Positions 51,201 through 59,931 of a stretch of 64,000 nt of DNA are shown piece by piece; the first letter of the stretch is position 1; each line of letters starts with the position of its first letter. Under the pieces are notes generated by a model. It made no database searches. It was not told the origin of the DNA and worked only from the letters and a program-made list of their open reading frames with translations. Position numbers and translations under genes: made by a program. The DNA is from Sisyra terminalis (Eukaryota > Arthropoda > Insecta > Neuroptera > Sisyridae). The stretch is taken from positions 59,225,701-59,289,700 of the forward strand of contig OY292275.1 of NCBI GenBank assembly GCA_958496175.1, written 5' to 3'.

Positions 51201-54200
51201 TTTAAAATCTCCGAGTAAAAATAGTCCCGTCTTTTTTTGTAGCACACTTTTCTTAAGATCTTATACTTTTCTTTCCCTTCCTCTTCCCCCATGTTTCTCC
51301 TAAAAGACCGGAGGAAAAAATTATAAAAATTTTCATGAATTATTAGATTGAAAACGAAAACATGAAATTTATTTACGAAAGTTTTTACCGGATATTTAAA
51401 GAAAATTTTCCATTGAAGTTTCGGGTATTACTAACCCATATTTACCATGAGAGTAGCCAAATATATACAGTAGAGACACGAGTAGAGGGATGGGGCATCG
51501 CTAAAAAAGAAAGAGAATAATAATTTTTAGGCAATAATTAGTGAAATAATTAGTGTTTTTCTTTCCTCTTTGTCTCTCCCATTTGTCTCTTTTTCTCTTC
51601 CCAATAGTAAAGACAATTGATACTTCCTCAAAGATCCTGTCGCAATTTCTGTGAAATTTCCGTGAAAATTCCGTTTAGTTGTACTTTACTACAATTTTTC
51701 AGACCTGTGGTCAACAGGGTTCGAATTGCCAGGATAATCGTCAATCTCAGAAATGAAATAGCACCTATTTTAACAAATAATTAACAGGTGGTTAACGTTA
51801 ATGGGATTTAAAACTATGGAGAGAAAATATTTGTACATTACTATATCTCAAAGGATACATATGATAGTTACAAAGGTAAATTAAGAACGAAATCCTTGTG
51901 CCTACCAAGGATTAATAAAATTATAACTTTTAAAAAATTGTGCTATATAGTCACTAAATCTTATAATAGATTACCGGAGACACTAAAGTCGTTGGGTTGT
52001 AAGAAGAAAACTTATGAAATAGATCGTTGCAATGGATCGTTAATTTCATTTATATTATACATTTAAATATAATATAGGATATAATATTTTATCCAGGCTT
52101 AAGTGCAGGTGTTTGAAACATCTCTTTAGGTGCATACTACCTTATATTCTATGCCTTATATCCTAGTGAATAAATAATTAAAATAAAAATAAATTATTCT
52201 TATCTATGGGTTGCAAATGAACTTAATTTACTTTCAAAATAAGTAAGAGGTGAAAATCTGGAGGATTTTTGTAAAGTTATGGTGGTTTTTCCAACGATTT
52301 AGAGTATAAAAAAGTCTTTAATCCTTTTTCCTCTATCCCAATTTTATGGCCATAAAATTGTATATATTTAGAGTCCACTTTTGAGATTTCTCATCCAATG
52401 TATTGGCAACCAATTTGGCTTTTCTTCGTTGATATTGCTTTGAATCTTTAAATCAGTTTTTGGTTGTATAGAAATTGACTTGCATTCTTTTTATTGCCAA
52501 TGATTATGGTATGTTATTTCTTGTAGCAGTAAATTGTAAACATAAACTACGCGTATTATAGTAATTTTTAAAATTTTGCGAATTTCTGGTATAAAAGTTT
52601 AAGGGAAATCATCAATCAAGTGGTTCAATAATGTTTGTGATAAGAAAGAAAACAATTAGATTTGTTATTGGATATAAAGCTTTTATTTTAATTTATTTAA
52701 ATATGAAATTATAACATTATTAATTTTAAATGTACAATTATTTGATTATTATTCAAAAGGATAATACAAGTCAAAGCTTTGTAAGCTTTTTTAAATTTAA
52801 AAACAACGCATCACTGTGCGTCTGCGCACTGGCGTCAAAAATCAACAATGAAACAAAAGCTGTTTACAGCTTGGCTTCACCATTTCTTTCCATAATTAAA
52901 TATACAAATTTTATTCAATTTTCCATTTCTTGCCACCAAATCGTTTGTGTAAAGTGTAATTATTTAAATCACACAGTGACGACAAGCCACAATTTTCCCT
53001 TTTTTTTTTTTTTAAATATCAAAGCAAAAACGAACTCCAATTATTTCCACATTTACCAACTCGATAATTATAGGCTTTCCTCAAGCGGCATGAAAAACAT
53101 GGAAAAAGTTTTCCCAGTTCGCCAACGAGCCAAATGGGTAATTCCTATACATTTTTTTTTTGTTGTTTCAAAACGAATTATAAAAGCTTCGTCTTACAAA
53201 CTTCCTCTTGCCACATTAAATTAATTAAATGTGAAATTATTAGTTCCCATTTGAAAAGTGGAACGTACCTCGCCTATATTATCTACCTATTGCAAATGAG
53301 AAATACACTCTAGAGATATTTTACGTTCAAATGCTTATACGCTTTAATGTCGAGAACTGAAAAGACATAAATTTGTTTCGTGAAGGTAGAAGGAAAATAA
53401 AACCTTTGAAGAACTAATAAAGAAAAGTCGGACGGAAAATTCAACGCAGCAATTGAAGTGAACGATAATTATGGAGAGCGGAAGAGAATACGAGCCGGTA
53501 ATAATGTGCAGATATTCCCATTCGTAAATGTAACTAAAAAGGAGTATTAGCTCTCCATTACGACCCCCTTTTGGTCCTTGAAAGTTTCCCCCCATATAGT
53601 ATATATATATATGTGAGTCCATTTGTAAAATACGTTATTGATGCAATTGTTCAGAAATGAATTGTTTCAAGCACGATAACGACATTAGAGTATAATATGT
53701 CGTTGCGTCTCGAGTGGCTTACGAGTGCATTTTTTATTTTGTCTCATTTGAAGGATTTATTGTTGTAACTTTTGCTGATCGTCCTTTTTGTTGCAGCGAG
53801 GAGTCTCGGTCGCAAGGATTCACCGTTCTGGTTGACATGCGAGGCGCCACGTGGAGCACGGTGAAGCCAATCCTAAAAGTGTTGCATGAACATTTTCCGG
53901 CCGGGGCAGTCCATCAAGCCGTCATCGTTAAACCGGATAATTTTTGGCAAAAACAACGGACCTCGTTACATTCACATAAATATAAATTTGAAGTAAGTAT
54001 TTGCTATTAAACGCAAAGAATTTTGATTCTAGAAGAGTTTTTACACTGATTTGTGGAAAAAAGATATAAAGCTATTTCTCTATTGCTCAGTAAACTATAA
54101 ATTTGGCCACCAAAAAGTTTACAGATATTCTTCACTATCGACGAAAAGTTATTATATCTTATGATATTATTTTTCAGACAAATATGATTAGTTTAGAAGC

Positions 54201-57200
54201 CCTTCCAAAGTTGATAGATCCGTCTCAGTTAACGACCGATTTAGATGGGTCGTTACACTACGACCACGGCAGTTGGTTGGAGTTACGAGTGGCTGTGGAA
54301 GATTTTGCGTGGCAAGCTGCCGATCTTTTAGATCGATTAGATGATTTACAGGAAGATTTAGTGCGAAACGATTTCGCCGATGACGTATCTGGGGCCAAGC
54401 ACGGGATCGACATGCACAATGAAATGAAAAAGAAAATCATGAAAGCACCGGTCGAGGAAATCGACGTATTGGGTACGACAACTTAATGAGCTTGTAAAAC
54501 GTTTTATTAATGTCCGTTAATTGCAGGTCAAAGGTTATTACAACGGCTATCATCAGATATCTCGCCAAATGCGGGGAACTCGAGTAATAATAGTTCGCAA
54601 GATGGCAATGGGGGTGGCGGAGGCGGTGGAGGTGGAGATGGGAACATTATCGGCGGAACAGCCGATACACGAGCGCTTGTCTTACAACACCTGGAGGCGG
54701 TACGGACAGCTCAACAACATCTCCTTCAACTCTGGCAACACAAACGAGCCAAATTGGACCAATGTTTTCAATTACGATTGTTCGAACAAGACTGCGAAAA
54801 AGTACTCAATCCTTACACAAATTAATCTAAAAAACATACTCACTTCTTTCTTAATTTGTAGATGTTTGATTGGATTTGCCATAATCGTGATATATTTTTA
54901 TTAAACTACGTGGAAATCGGACATTCGTATCAACTTGCCAAAAATCTTCAGGAGGAACACCAACATTTCACGATGAGCAGCATGAACGTGTACGTTAACA
55001 TCAATAGAATATTGACGGTGGCGTCTCGTTTGATCGAAAGTAGTCATTATGCGGCACAACATATTCGCGCGGTGGCCGGACGTTTGGATCGAACTTGGAA
55101 AGAATTCGCGGCCGGTTTGGACGAGCGCACGGCCGTGCTGGCTCTTTCGGTGATTTTTCATCACAAGGCCGAACAGTATGTGGAAAATGTGCCATCGTGG
55201 AATCAGGCGTGTGAAAATATTGCAGTTCCAAATGAAATTATGCATCTTGAACAAGCAATACACCAGCATCAAAACTTATACGAATCAATGTGCCAAGCGT
55301 ACACAGAGGTGTGAACTTGCTTCTTTAAATATTGATTCAAATATGAAGCAATCATTTACGATACTTGATTTCAATGTTGGACTCTGATCACCACTTGTAT
55401 CATCCCATAAGTTTTATTTTCAATGTTAATTATATGATAGATTTAAGCTGCGTTAGACTTTTAAGAATCATATGTTAAATCGAGCTGTAGATTATTTGTA
55501 ATTTGATCAATGATGAAAATTTAAAAATTCATTCATAGTTATTGAATAGTTAAATGTTTTAAGAGGTAGCAAGTTTCAAAAAACGGTAGTAATTACCCTT
55601 TGGATGAAAGTAAACATGAAATGTTTATAATAGCTAGTAAAAAGTTTGAATAATAATGAATTTTTAAACTATTTAAATTTGAAAATGTTAAAATAAGGAT
55701 ACTAGTAATGATGTTTATATGTATCTTAGTCAAAAAGCAATGGCTCCAAAGTTTTGGACGCAATTGCACCCTTTTTTCCCTTGTATCATTACTTGTATAC
55801 TCTTAATATTGAAAAATACTGTAAACTAGATAGACTTTTGATAGTCGCCGATCAAATTATATAGACCAATTTAGCAGGAATCTATAGGACAAAATAATAT
55901 CCGATCTAACGATAGTATTGTCTAAAACAGAGTTCCCCAAAGTTTTTTGTGTCGTAGACCCCTTGCCATGTTTTTCCGTGTTGGGTAGACTCCCTACTTA
56001 TCTGATATTGATTTCCTGTAAATTTCTAACTGCAGTGAAGTTTAGTGTTAAAAACTTAAAGTAAAAACATAGGTACTTTTATAACTTCATAGGTACTTTT
56101 ATAAATAATTTATATGTCTTAATATTATAAGATAGTATGATGTAAGTAAATAGGTACTATCAGTGTATGTGTTGAGATACACTATCGTGGACCCCCATTT
56201 TCATTTCATGGACCCCAAATTTTTTTTCGCTGACGTAGACCCCTTGCAGGTTGTCATAGACCGCTAGGGGTCGATATAGACCACTTTGGGAATCACTGGT
56301 CTAAAACATATCTTTTGATAGCAAGTGTATAGGCAACTAATACATCATAAATGAGTAACTGGTTATTTTAGTACATTATAAAATTCAATGGAATTTTGGA
56401 ATTTACACTTTGTACAAATGTTGTATCAAATAACGTAGAAATAACCGTATTATTTACAATGAACGTGGGTGGTGGGTGGAGTTTTAACTATTCCACCCAA
56501 AAATAAAATATTACTCGATAATATAAGTGTGGTTGTCACAGGTAGCAAATTCGAATAAAAAAAAAATATAATGGGATGGAGTTTCAAATTACAAAAAGAA
56601 AAAGATTGTAAAATTTAATTTCTATTGGCTACCTGCTATTGACAATAGTTTTCTCAATAACGAATTAAAATTTGAGATAAGTTGACATTTCTGTACCACC
56701 CACCGTGCAAAAAGTATTGTCTACATTCGACATAAATGAATTTTAAATTTTAAATATATAAAAGTGTATTTACTGCTGTAATACGTGACAAAATTTTATC
56801 AGTATATTTCCCAAAGCCTATATTTTTGAATTATCGAAAGAAATCAAAGTCTAATTTCTTAATCGAAACCAACAGGTCCTTTTAAATGTACTATGACAGA
56901 GATAGGCAAATTGTTCGGCAAAGAGTTGAAATTTGGGAAGCCTAGTTTTCATTATTATAAATTGATTTATTGGTTTTTACATGTTTATTAAACATCTTTT
57001 TATCCTCTCTTAATTCAAATACAATTTAAACTACCCGTGTATAAATTTATTAGGGACATAAAAGCTAATTTTCTTTTTTTATTGGTAAATTTTCCTACAA
57101 GAATATTTTTAAGTCATCCAAGAAATCAAGTATCGTATGCATTGTATTTCTATATACCAAAAGACGAATGAAAGGATTTGATTTTTATTTATTTTATCCT

Positions 57201-58411
57201 AAGTTTTGTTGTATTGTGTTTAGGTGTACAACGCCTATCAAACGCTCTTAAACGGACTCGACGTAATGCTGCAAGTCTGTCACAATTTACCGACGTCACT
57301 CAGCCGAAGCGCTGAACGAAATCCCATAATATTCAATGTACGAAAATTCAAAAAAAAAATATCTTCAAATCCAAACATTTGAATATATTTTTCTTACGTT
57401 TCTCGTTAAATCGATGTACTAATCCATATCGTTGGCTTTTCTTCCAGTCCATTTTTTTTTTTATAGATAAGGGTGGTGGCTCCTGGCTGTTGCCGTTTAA
57501 ATAACAATTGAGCTAATTTTTAAGTCAATAATGATTTTCTATTTCTCACATTTTTTCCTCAATCATCCAAACATTAACATTGGTTTTTGATGATAGTTTT
57601 TCTTGAACACTTTAGAGATTTGGATGCGCTTAAATAAATACGTGCGTAATATTCCAATGTAAATGTTTGTGTTGTAAATTATTGTTGTCGTTGAATAAGG
57701 CTAATATATCATTTTCTTGTGTGTTATGAATGGTGGATGTTGTGAAAGTATCTAATTAATCATGACGATGGGTTATTGTACGATAAAACTAATATTTTGG
57801 TGGTTTGGCTTTTGGTGGCAGGTCCATAGCACGAGTAAGAAGCTCCTCTATCAACTCGATCATCTGGTGCAAATCTGTAATCAACCGAGTATGGAATCCC
57901 GTAAACATGTAACTATCTTTTCTTAACTAATTTTAATACTAATCGAAATTTGTGGCTCTCTTTGTTTACAAAATGTAATGGTGGATTTATGTGTATGATT
58001 TTAGTCGGATAGTGATGGAGTTGATAGTGTCGTGAGTGGAAGCAGTGGCGGTAGGGCTGGGAATCCAGCCGCTGATTATAGTGAGGGTGCTAGTCATGTG
58101 TTGGCTGTAATCCATCAAATATTGAATCACCACCGCGCTTTGGAGCAGCACTGGCACGCGAAAAAAATTAAGTTGCACCAACGATTGGCGTTGAGGTTGT
58201 TTCAAGAAGATTGTAAACAGGTAAGACTTATTTTTCTTCCATATAAAATCAAGACAATTAATTTACCTGTTTTTTTTTTGCGGTTTAGGTGCTCGATTGG
58301 TTGGCGAATCACGGAGAAGTTTTCATTCGGAAGAATACAGGGATTGGACGGAATTTGCAGAAAGCTCGTGTTTATCAGAAGAGTCATGAACATTTCGAGA
58401 ATGTCGCTCAA
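33099..58411 (+). CDS. trio: Trio, Rho/Rac guanine nucleotide exchange factor, N-terminal part (continues past window)
   Basis: Trio activates Rac/Rho in axon guidance and cytoskeletal control at the membrane. Exons: 33099-33270, 37558-37783, 53797-53992, 54178-54472, 54527-54801, 54862-55308, then 57224-57337 or 57822-57908, 58005-58220, 58289-58411. Phases agree at every junction, giving about 680 residues here. Blocks shared with vertebrate Trio include GGRDRRGGPLLCFPA, GFTVLVDMRG, KPDNFWQKQRT and ETNMISLEALPKLIDPSQL (CRAL-TRIO domain, about residues 75-230). KLDQCFQLRLFEQD, SMNVYVNINRI, KLHQRLALRLFQ and VLDWLANHGE belong to the spectrin repeats. Later spectrin repeats and the two DH-PH modules were not found before 64000, so the last intron runs off the window. 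Intron 2 is 16 kb and full of repeats, while intron 5 is 60 bp. The first exon is the least certain. Confidence 0.9.
33726..34735. mobile_element. 1-kb palindromic element, family A copy 3, in Trio intron 1
   Basis: It begins TAGACTGATTC and ends AAATCAGTCTA, with the same arms as the copies at 3.1 and 21.0 kb. The flanks CTCTATAC (33718-33725) and CTCTACAC (34736-34743) match at 7 of 8 bases, again an 8-bp hAT-type duplication. Because it lies in a Trio intron, Trio transcription would produce its hairpin. Confidence 0.8.
35459..35715 (+). pseudogene. LINE reverse transcriptase fragment in Trio intron 1
   Basis: Translated in two frames: GVRQGFILSSLFYK, then after a frameshift ALEEWNDGIKISRKQFSNLR, then FTDGTNLITKNERNMLEFI and KTKIM. 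These match the block order of insect endonuclease-reverse transcriptase LINEs. The catalytic FADD/YADD site has become FTDG and stops interrupt the frame, so it is dead. The 3'-end fragment at 50963-51190 probably belongs to the same lineage. Confidence 0.7.
37558..37783 (+). CDS. trio: Trio exon 2: start of the CRAL-TRIO region
   Basis: Acceptor CTTGTAG before 37558 and donor GTTAGT after 37783. It encodes a Gly-rich lead, then LRALELMPLLQERLVVLTGG and RDRRGGPLLCFPASPRRD, then EDYRRLLQYLMAIP. The last part aligns with vertebrate Trio from its conserved LP-L-KEK region to the CIPSEE junction. Codon use is strongly GC-rich compared with the intron. A frame-0 reading would hit TGA, so the exon must be entered in phase 1. 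Confidence 0.9.
37939..39524. mobile_element. 1.6-kb element with inverted ends and internal tandem duplication, family C
   Basis: The ends are inverted copies of about 100 bp: the left reads GGGTCTAGCAGGATC and the right, reversed, GGCTCTAGCAGGATC, both followed by AAATAGGAACCTATG. Between them a unit of about 560 bp is directly repeated (about 38305-38868 and 38885-39430) with only scattered differences; landmarks are AATAACTATAGAAAAACAAA, GTGCAACACTTCGAAAA, TGTAGAAGCATAAAATATA and CAGCCTCGCGTTAGTTTCAC. A G13 run lies near 38793 in the first unit only. No transposase. It lies in Trio intron 2. Confidence 0.7.
39525..43640. other. Trio intron 2, repeat-poor stretch
   Basis: No genes or element ends recognised. 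Parts near 39800-40050 and 42390-43500 are less AT-rich and free of obvious repeats (for example CATCATAAGTGTTCATC; ATTATGAATCGCCC), so intronic enhancers are possible but not shown. ATT/GTT-type simple repeats lie at about 41385-41510. Confidence 0.35.
43661..44775. repeat. Tandem repeat, three units, period 278 then about 382 bp
   Basis: GTCTTTGCAAAGGAT occurs at 43661 and 43939. A third unit is aligned on CTTCAAGTTGC (about 44001 and 44383), TTCTGAGAGGAAAAWGATTC and GACTGTCTACTTATTAA-like blocks. Units 2 and 3 also share a trailing segment with GGAGACGTTCG and CTGGAAACTCATATTAAC. It abuts the LINE-derived segment at 44785 and may be the 5' part of the same element. Confidence 0.65.
44785..45175 (+). 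pseudogene. LINE fragment with RT motif (lineage 2, copy 1)
   Basis: A segment of about 280 bp matches 51525-51790 (shared AATAATTTTTAGGCAATAAT, GGTTGTACTTTACT-like, GTCAATCTCAGAAATGA and TAACAGGTGGTTAA blocks). It then continues into GVPQGTILEPLLFDCIYD (about 45110-45165). This matches the GVPQG-LGPLLF block of LINE reverse transcriptases. It stops soon afterwards. It lies in Trio intron 2. Confidence 0.65.
45424..45696. mobile_element. Short element with GGGCGGAT-type terminal inverted repeats
   Basis: The left end is CAAAGGGCGGATTCAGGATT and the right end reads CCGCCCTTG, reversed CAAGGGCGGATTTATGG. G-runs of 8-10 follow each end. No coding capacity and no exact target duplication. Elements with this sort of end are common in arthropod genomes; I do not assign a superfamily. 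Confidence 0.5.
45697..47189. other. Trio intron 2, no gene accepted
   Basis: Includes a less AT-rich patch (46090-46560) with an open minus-strand frame of 154 codons that has no recognisable motif, and a C-run near 46797. A TA microsatellite (about 47183-47206) precedes the palindrome at 47190. Confidence 0.35.
47190..48595. mobile_element. 1.4-kb palindromic element, family D, in Trio intron 2
   Basis: Both ends read ATATATTAGTGTGGGTCAAA in inverted orientation, next to TA microsatellite. The arms (about 600 bp) are inverted copies through AAATGGGTTGCTAGACACC, CCTCCGCATCGCAG, TAAGCCTCACCATTTGAAAG and CTCGACAATAAATGA. Parts such as GAGCTCTTAAT...CGCATCGCA and TCTACAAAAAAGGT resemble family A, suggesting distant kinship. 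No transposase. Confidence 0.75.
48764..49063 (-). pseudogene. Jockey-like LINE reverse transcriptase, C-terminal fragment
   Basis: A 99-residue open stretch reads LLLYKVILKPIWTYGIQLWG, then ASNSNIEILQRFQSRTLRQI, then APWYVNNKKIHENTEM. This is the classic post-RT region of jockey-clade LINEs (LKPIWTYGIQLWG). It ends near HHSNHPAIN. It shares APWYVNN with the fragment at 9916-10188. 5' truncated, in Trio intron 2 on the opposite strand. Confidence 0.8.
49140..50170. other. Trio intron 2, nothing recognised
   Basis: AT-rich. A phrase CCACCGGGAACTTC (about 49254) resembles one at 10428 near the other jockey-like fragment, so it may be related LINE sequence. No gene. Confidence 0.35.
50173..50681. 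mobile_element. TA-flanked MITE (pogo/Tc1-type)
   Basis: The ends are CAGTTAGCCCTTGCTTTATG and, reversed, CAGGTAGCCCTCAGTTTACG, flanked by TA on both sides (50171-50172, 50682-50683). TA duplication with CAG-starting inverted repeats fits pogo/Tigger-like members of the Tc1/mariner superfamily. No coding capacity. Confidence 0.7.
50963..51190 (+). pseudogene. LINE ORF2 C-terminal fragment
   Basis: One frame, with a single TAG, reads KIQVFEMWILNISYLDRTTK, then VKVKMLQYLGHMMRRKNYQ, then IIQGKIVGKWSFGRKG and a TGA. The order (F-MW-R, LQYLGHMMR, IIQGKI-GKR--GR-R) is the standard C-terminal tail of insect endonuclease-reverse transcriptase LINEs. It is probably related to the RT fragment at 35459-35715. 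Confidence 0.75.
51525..52195 (+). pseudogene. LINE fragment (lineage 2, copy 2) with C-terminal tail
   Basis: The first about 270 bp match the fragment at 44785-45065. A frame at about 51878-52064 then reads KLRTKSLCLPRINKIITFKK, then YIVTKSYNRLPETLKSLG, ending at TAA. This matches the FVYNGPKLWNSLP-like tail found after the RT in several LINE clades. An AAT/AAAT-rich tail (about 52170-52195) may be the 3' end of the element. Confidence 0.65.
52196..53796. other. End of Trio intron 2
   Basis: A 164-codon plus-strand frame (52730-53224) is open by AT-rich chance: Phe/Lys/Asn-rich, no motif. A short TA repeat is at about 53600-53613. The segment ends with the exon 3 acceptor TTGTTGCAG. Confidence 0.4.
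53797..53992 (+). CDS. trio: Trio exon 3: CRAL-TRIO core
   Basis: Bounded by TTGCAG and GTAAGT, entered in phase 2 and left in phase 0. It encodes EESRSQGFTVLVDMRG, WSTVKPILKVLHEHFP and VIVKPDNFWQKQRTSLHSHK. This is the lipid-binding-type SEC14/CRAL-TRIO core and is nearly collinear with vertebrate Trio. Confidence 0.95.
54178..54472 (+). CDS. trio: Trio exon 4: end of CRAL-TRIO, entry to spectrin repeats
   Basis: Begins TNMISLEALPKLIDPSQL and includes HYDHGSWLELRVAVEDFAWQ, LLDRLDDLQEDL and IMKAPVEEIDVLG. Donor G/GTACGA leaves phase 1. Vertebrate Trio has the same block order (SLEGLTKVVDPSQL, KAPIEDLDLEG). Confidence 0.95.
54527..54801 (+). CDS. trio: Trio exon 5: spectrin repeat with Gly-rich linker
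   Basis: Encodes QRLLQRLSSDISP, a Ser/Asn stretch, nine consecutive Gly (about 54606-54632), then LVLQHLEAVRTAQQHLLQLW and KLDQCFQLRLFEQDCEK. The Gly run replaces a linker of different sequence in vertebrates and probably varies between insects. The next intron is only 60 bp. Confidence 0.95.
54862..55308 (+). CDS. trio: Trio exon 6: spectrin repeat
   Basis: Starts MFDWICHNRDIFLLNYVEIG and runs through MSSMNVYVNINRILTVASRL, WKEFAAGLDERTAVLALSVI, FHHKAEQYVENVPSW and YESMCQAYTE. The true end is the donor GAG/GTGTGA in phase 0; reading on gives an immediate stop. Strongly conserved with vertebrate Trio. Confidence 0.95.
55928..56298. mobile_element. hAT-type MITE in Trio intron 6
   Basis: The ends are CAGAGTTCCCCAAAGT and, reversed, CAGTGATTCCCAAAGT. 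They are flanked by the exact 8-bp duplication GTCTAAAA (55920-55927 and 56299-56306). Both ends continue with related GTAGACCCC/GACCCC sequence. 371 bp, non-coding. The exact duplication marks a fairly recent insertion. Confidence 0.9.
57224..57337 (+). CDS. trio: Trio exon 7a, likely alternative exon
   Basis: Bounded by TGTTTAG and GTACGA, 114 nt, phase 0 to 0. It encodes VYNAYQTLLNGLDVMLQVCH, then NLPTSLSRSAERNPIIFN. It aligns with exon 7b (V, LL, LD, Q and C in register) and with the single VSQDGKSLLDKLQ segment of vertebrate Trio, so one of the two should be used at a time. Inclusion of both would also keep frame. Confidence 0.8.
57822..57908 (+). CDS. trio: Trio exon 7b, likely alternative exon
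   Basis: Bounded by TGGTGGCAG and GTAACT, 87 nt, phase 0 to 0. It encodes VHSTSKKLLYQLDHLVQICN, then QPSMESRKH. Its KKLLYQLD is closer to the vertebrate KSLLDKLQ than exon 7a is. Separated from 7a by a 484-bp intron with no repeats recognised. Confidence 0.8.
58005..58220 (+). CDS. trio: Trio exon 8: spectrin repeat
   Basis: Bounded by GATTTTAG and GTAAGA, phase 0 to 0. A Ser/Gly-rich start (SDSDGVDSVVSGSSGGRAGN) is followed by ADYSEGASHVLAVIHQILNH, LEQHWHAKKIKLHQRLALRL and FQEDCKQ, collinear with the vertebrate NYSKAVHHVLDVIHEV block. Confidence 0.95.
58289..58411 (+). CDS. trio: Trio exon 9: spectrin repeat (last exon in window)
   Basis: Bounded by GGTTTAG and GTGAGT, phase 0 to 0. Encodes VLDWLANHGEVFIRKNTGIG, then RNLQKARVYQKSHEHFENVA. 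The next expected block (NTYTNADKLL-like) was searched for by eye to 64000 and not found. Confidence 0.93.
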
Positions 58412-59035
58412 GTGAGTTTTTTTTTTGGTGTCAAATTTTTGAGAATAAAGGGAAAATTGTGCAAGATGCCTTTCCAGAATGGAACTATTTTGTTAAGAAT
58501 CAGAAAAATTTTGACAAAATTGATTAGTCACGAAAGATAGGGATTATTGAGGAAAAAATTGGATATCCTGGTCGTAAATAATAATAAGTATTAATTTAGT
58601 TCGTAGAATTCTGGTGTCTTTTTTTTATTGCACCTTTGGATTTTCGTAAAAATCCATTTCCGCGTACGTTTTTACTCTCCTTAGTACAGTTATAATTGTT
58701 CCATTCTCAAAGTGCATCTTGCATATTTTTGCTTTATATTATTTATAAAGTGATGCACTACCATAAATGCGTTACATGTAGTCCCTTGAAACATTATAAC
58801 GCAGTAGAGGAGGAAAAAAATTATCGTCGAAAAGCTCTTTCTTTTTAAGTCCCAAACATAATAATCCCTTTTTGCCTACTCTACTACAAAAAGTAGTTGA
58901 ATATTTCCCCAAAAAATTTTTGACGTTTTACTCCAACGATGGTTATTTCAAAATTTTATAATACCGAACAATTTAAGGACTATATTTCTAACCTTATGGA
59001 TTATTCAATAGTATATCTACCATAGTGTTCACGTA

Positions 59036-59931
59036 GGGGAGCCCGGGGCGGAACGGGGTACCTAAGTTTAAATTACAATTTACGAGAGGTTTAAAGAAAC
59101 AATCTCATTGTTTTGTAATTTTTATATTTATTTAATTCATTCTTTACAAATAACAAAAGGTTTTATTGATTTAAATTAATAATTAATATTAAAAATTTAG
59201 ATTTCAAAAATAAATAGAAATTTCCCATTCTGCCCCACCCTGTGGGGCACAATGTGAAATGAACCTGGGGCGCAATAGGATACTTGTTATTGGCTTAGTT
59301 CGCAGATGAAGACACTGTCATCATCGTGTTTAGCCCAGCACATGCCAAATGTGCCCATTTTTGACAAATACAGCAGGAACACCAATTTTCATTAGATTTG
59401 GAGTATAAATCCTGGCAGTATAAGCAGATTACCTCTGCATATTCCGACCTTTCTTATATATGGACTATCGGCTAGTTTTCCTTATATATGTACGCACTAT
59501 CTGCTGATAAAATAAAAATGTCTATCTGAATGGGAAATACTATCAGAATGGTATATTCCATTCCATCTTACCCATTGTGCCCCAAAGCACCTTTCCCGCC
59601 AGCACGACTTTTATGGCAGGATATATTGGTTATATTTGAATTATCACTGGGCTTTTAGTTAGTCAACAGTATGGTTTAACAAACCTGTTATATAAATATT
59701 CAAACAAAAAATAGAACACAGGATAATTACTTTAGTGTTACTTTGTAAAAATTAGAATTCGGAATCGTTTATTTCGACTTTTGATAAAAATAAAAACAAT
59801 TGCACTCTTTACTGGCGATAGCCACTTTTTATAATGCAGCACAGTTAATTAGACATTGAGTATGATTTTTACGCATTTTTGTTACCTGTAACAAGCGCTA
59901 ATTCCATTTCTCATTCCGCCCCGAGTTCCCA
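59036..59931. mobile_element. TA-flanked element with pogo-like transposase tail remnant, in Trio intron 9
   Basis: The ends are GGGGAGCCCGGGGCGGAACG and, reversed, TGGGAACTCGGGGCGGAATG, with TA on both sides (59034-59035, 59932-59933), fitting the Tc1/mariner-pogo superfamily. Both ends contain further GGGGCGGAA/GGGGCRCAATG blocks. Near the left end, on the minus strand, it keeps the zinc-finger tail of its parent, so it is an internally deleted derivative. Confidence 0.75.
59300..59455 (-). pseudogene. PHD-like zinc-finger remnant, C-terminal tail of a DDE transposase
   Basis: Minus-strand translation EYAEVICLYCQDLYSKSNEN continues WCSCCICQKWAHLACAG. This has the C-x2-C, C-x2-C, W-x-H-x2-C spacing of the PHD-like finger ending many insect pogo/jerky-type transposases. 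A frameshift later, DDDSVFICELS and a stop follow, matching the usual last half-site (ICxxC) with the final Cys lost. Not functional. Confidence 0.6.

Noticed and set aside
52730..53224. 164-codon plus-strand frame before Trio exon 3
   Set aside because: Phe/Lys/Asn-rich composition expected of AT-rich chance frames, no motif, entirely intronic.
57224..57908. Both exons 7a and 7b as ordinary consecutive exons
   Set aside because: Frame allows it, but both align to one segment of vertebrate Trio, making alternative use more likely; kept open in the finding.
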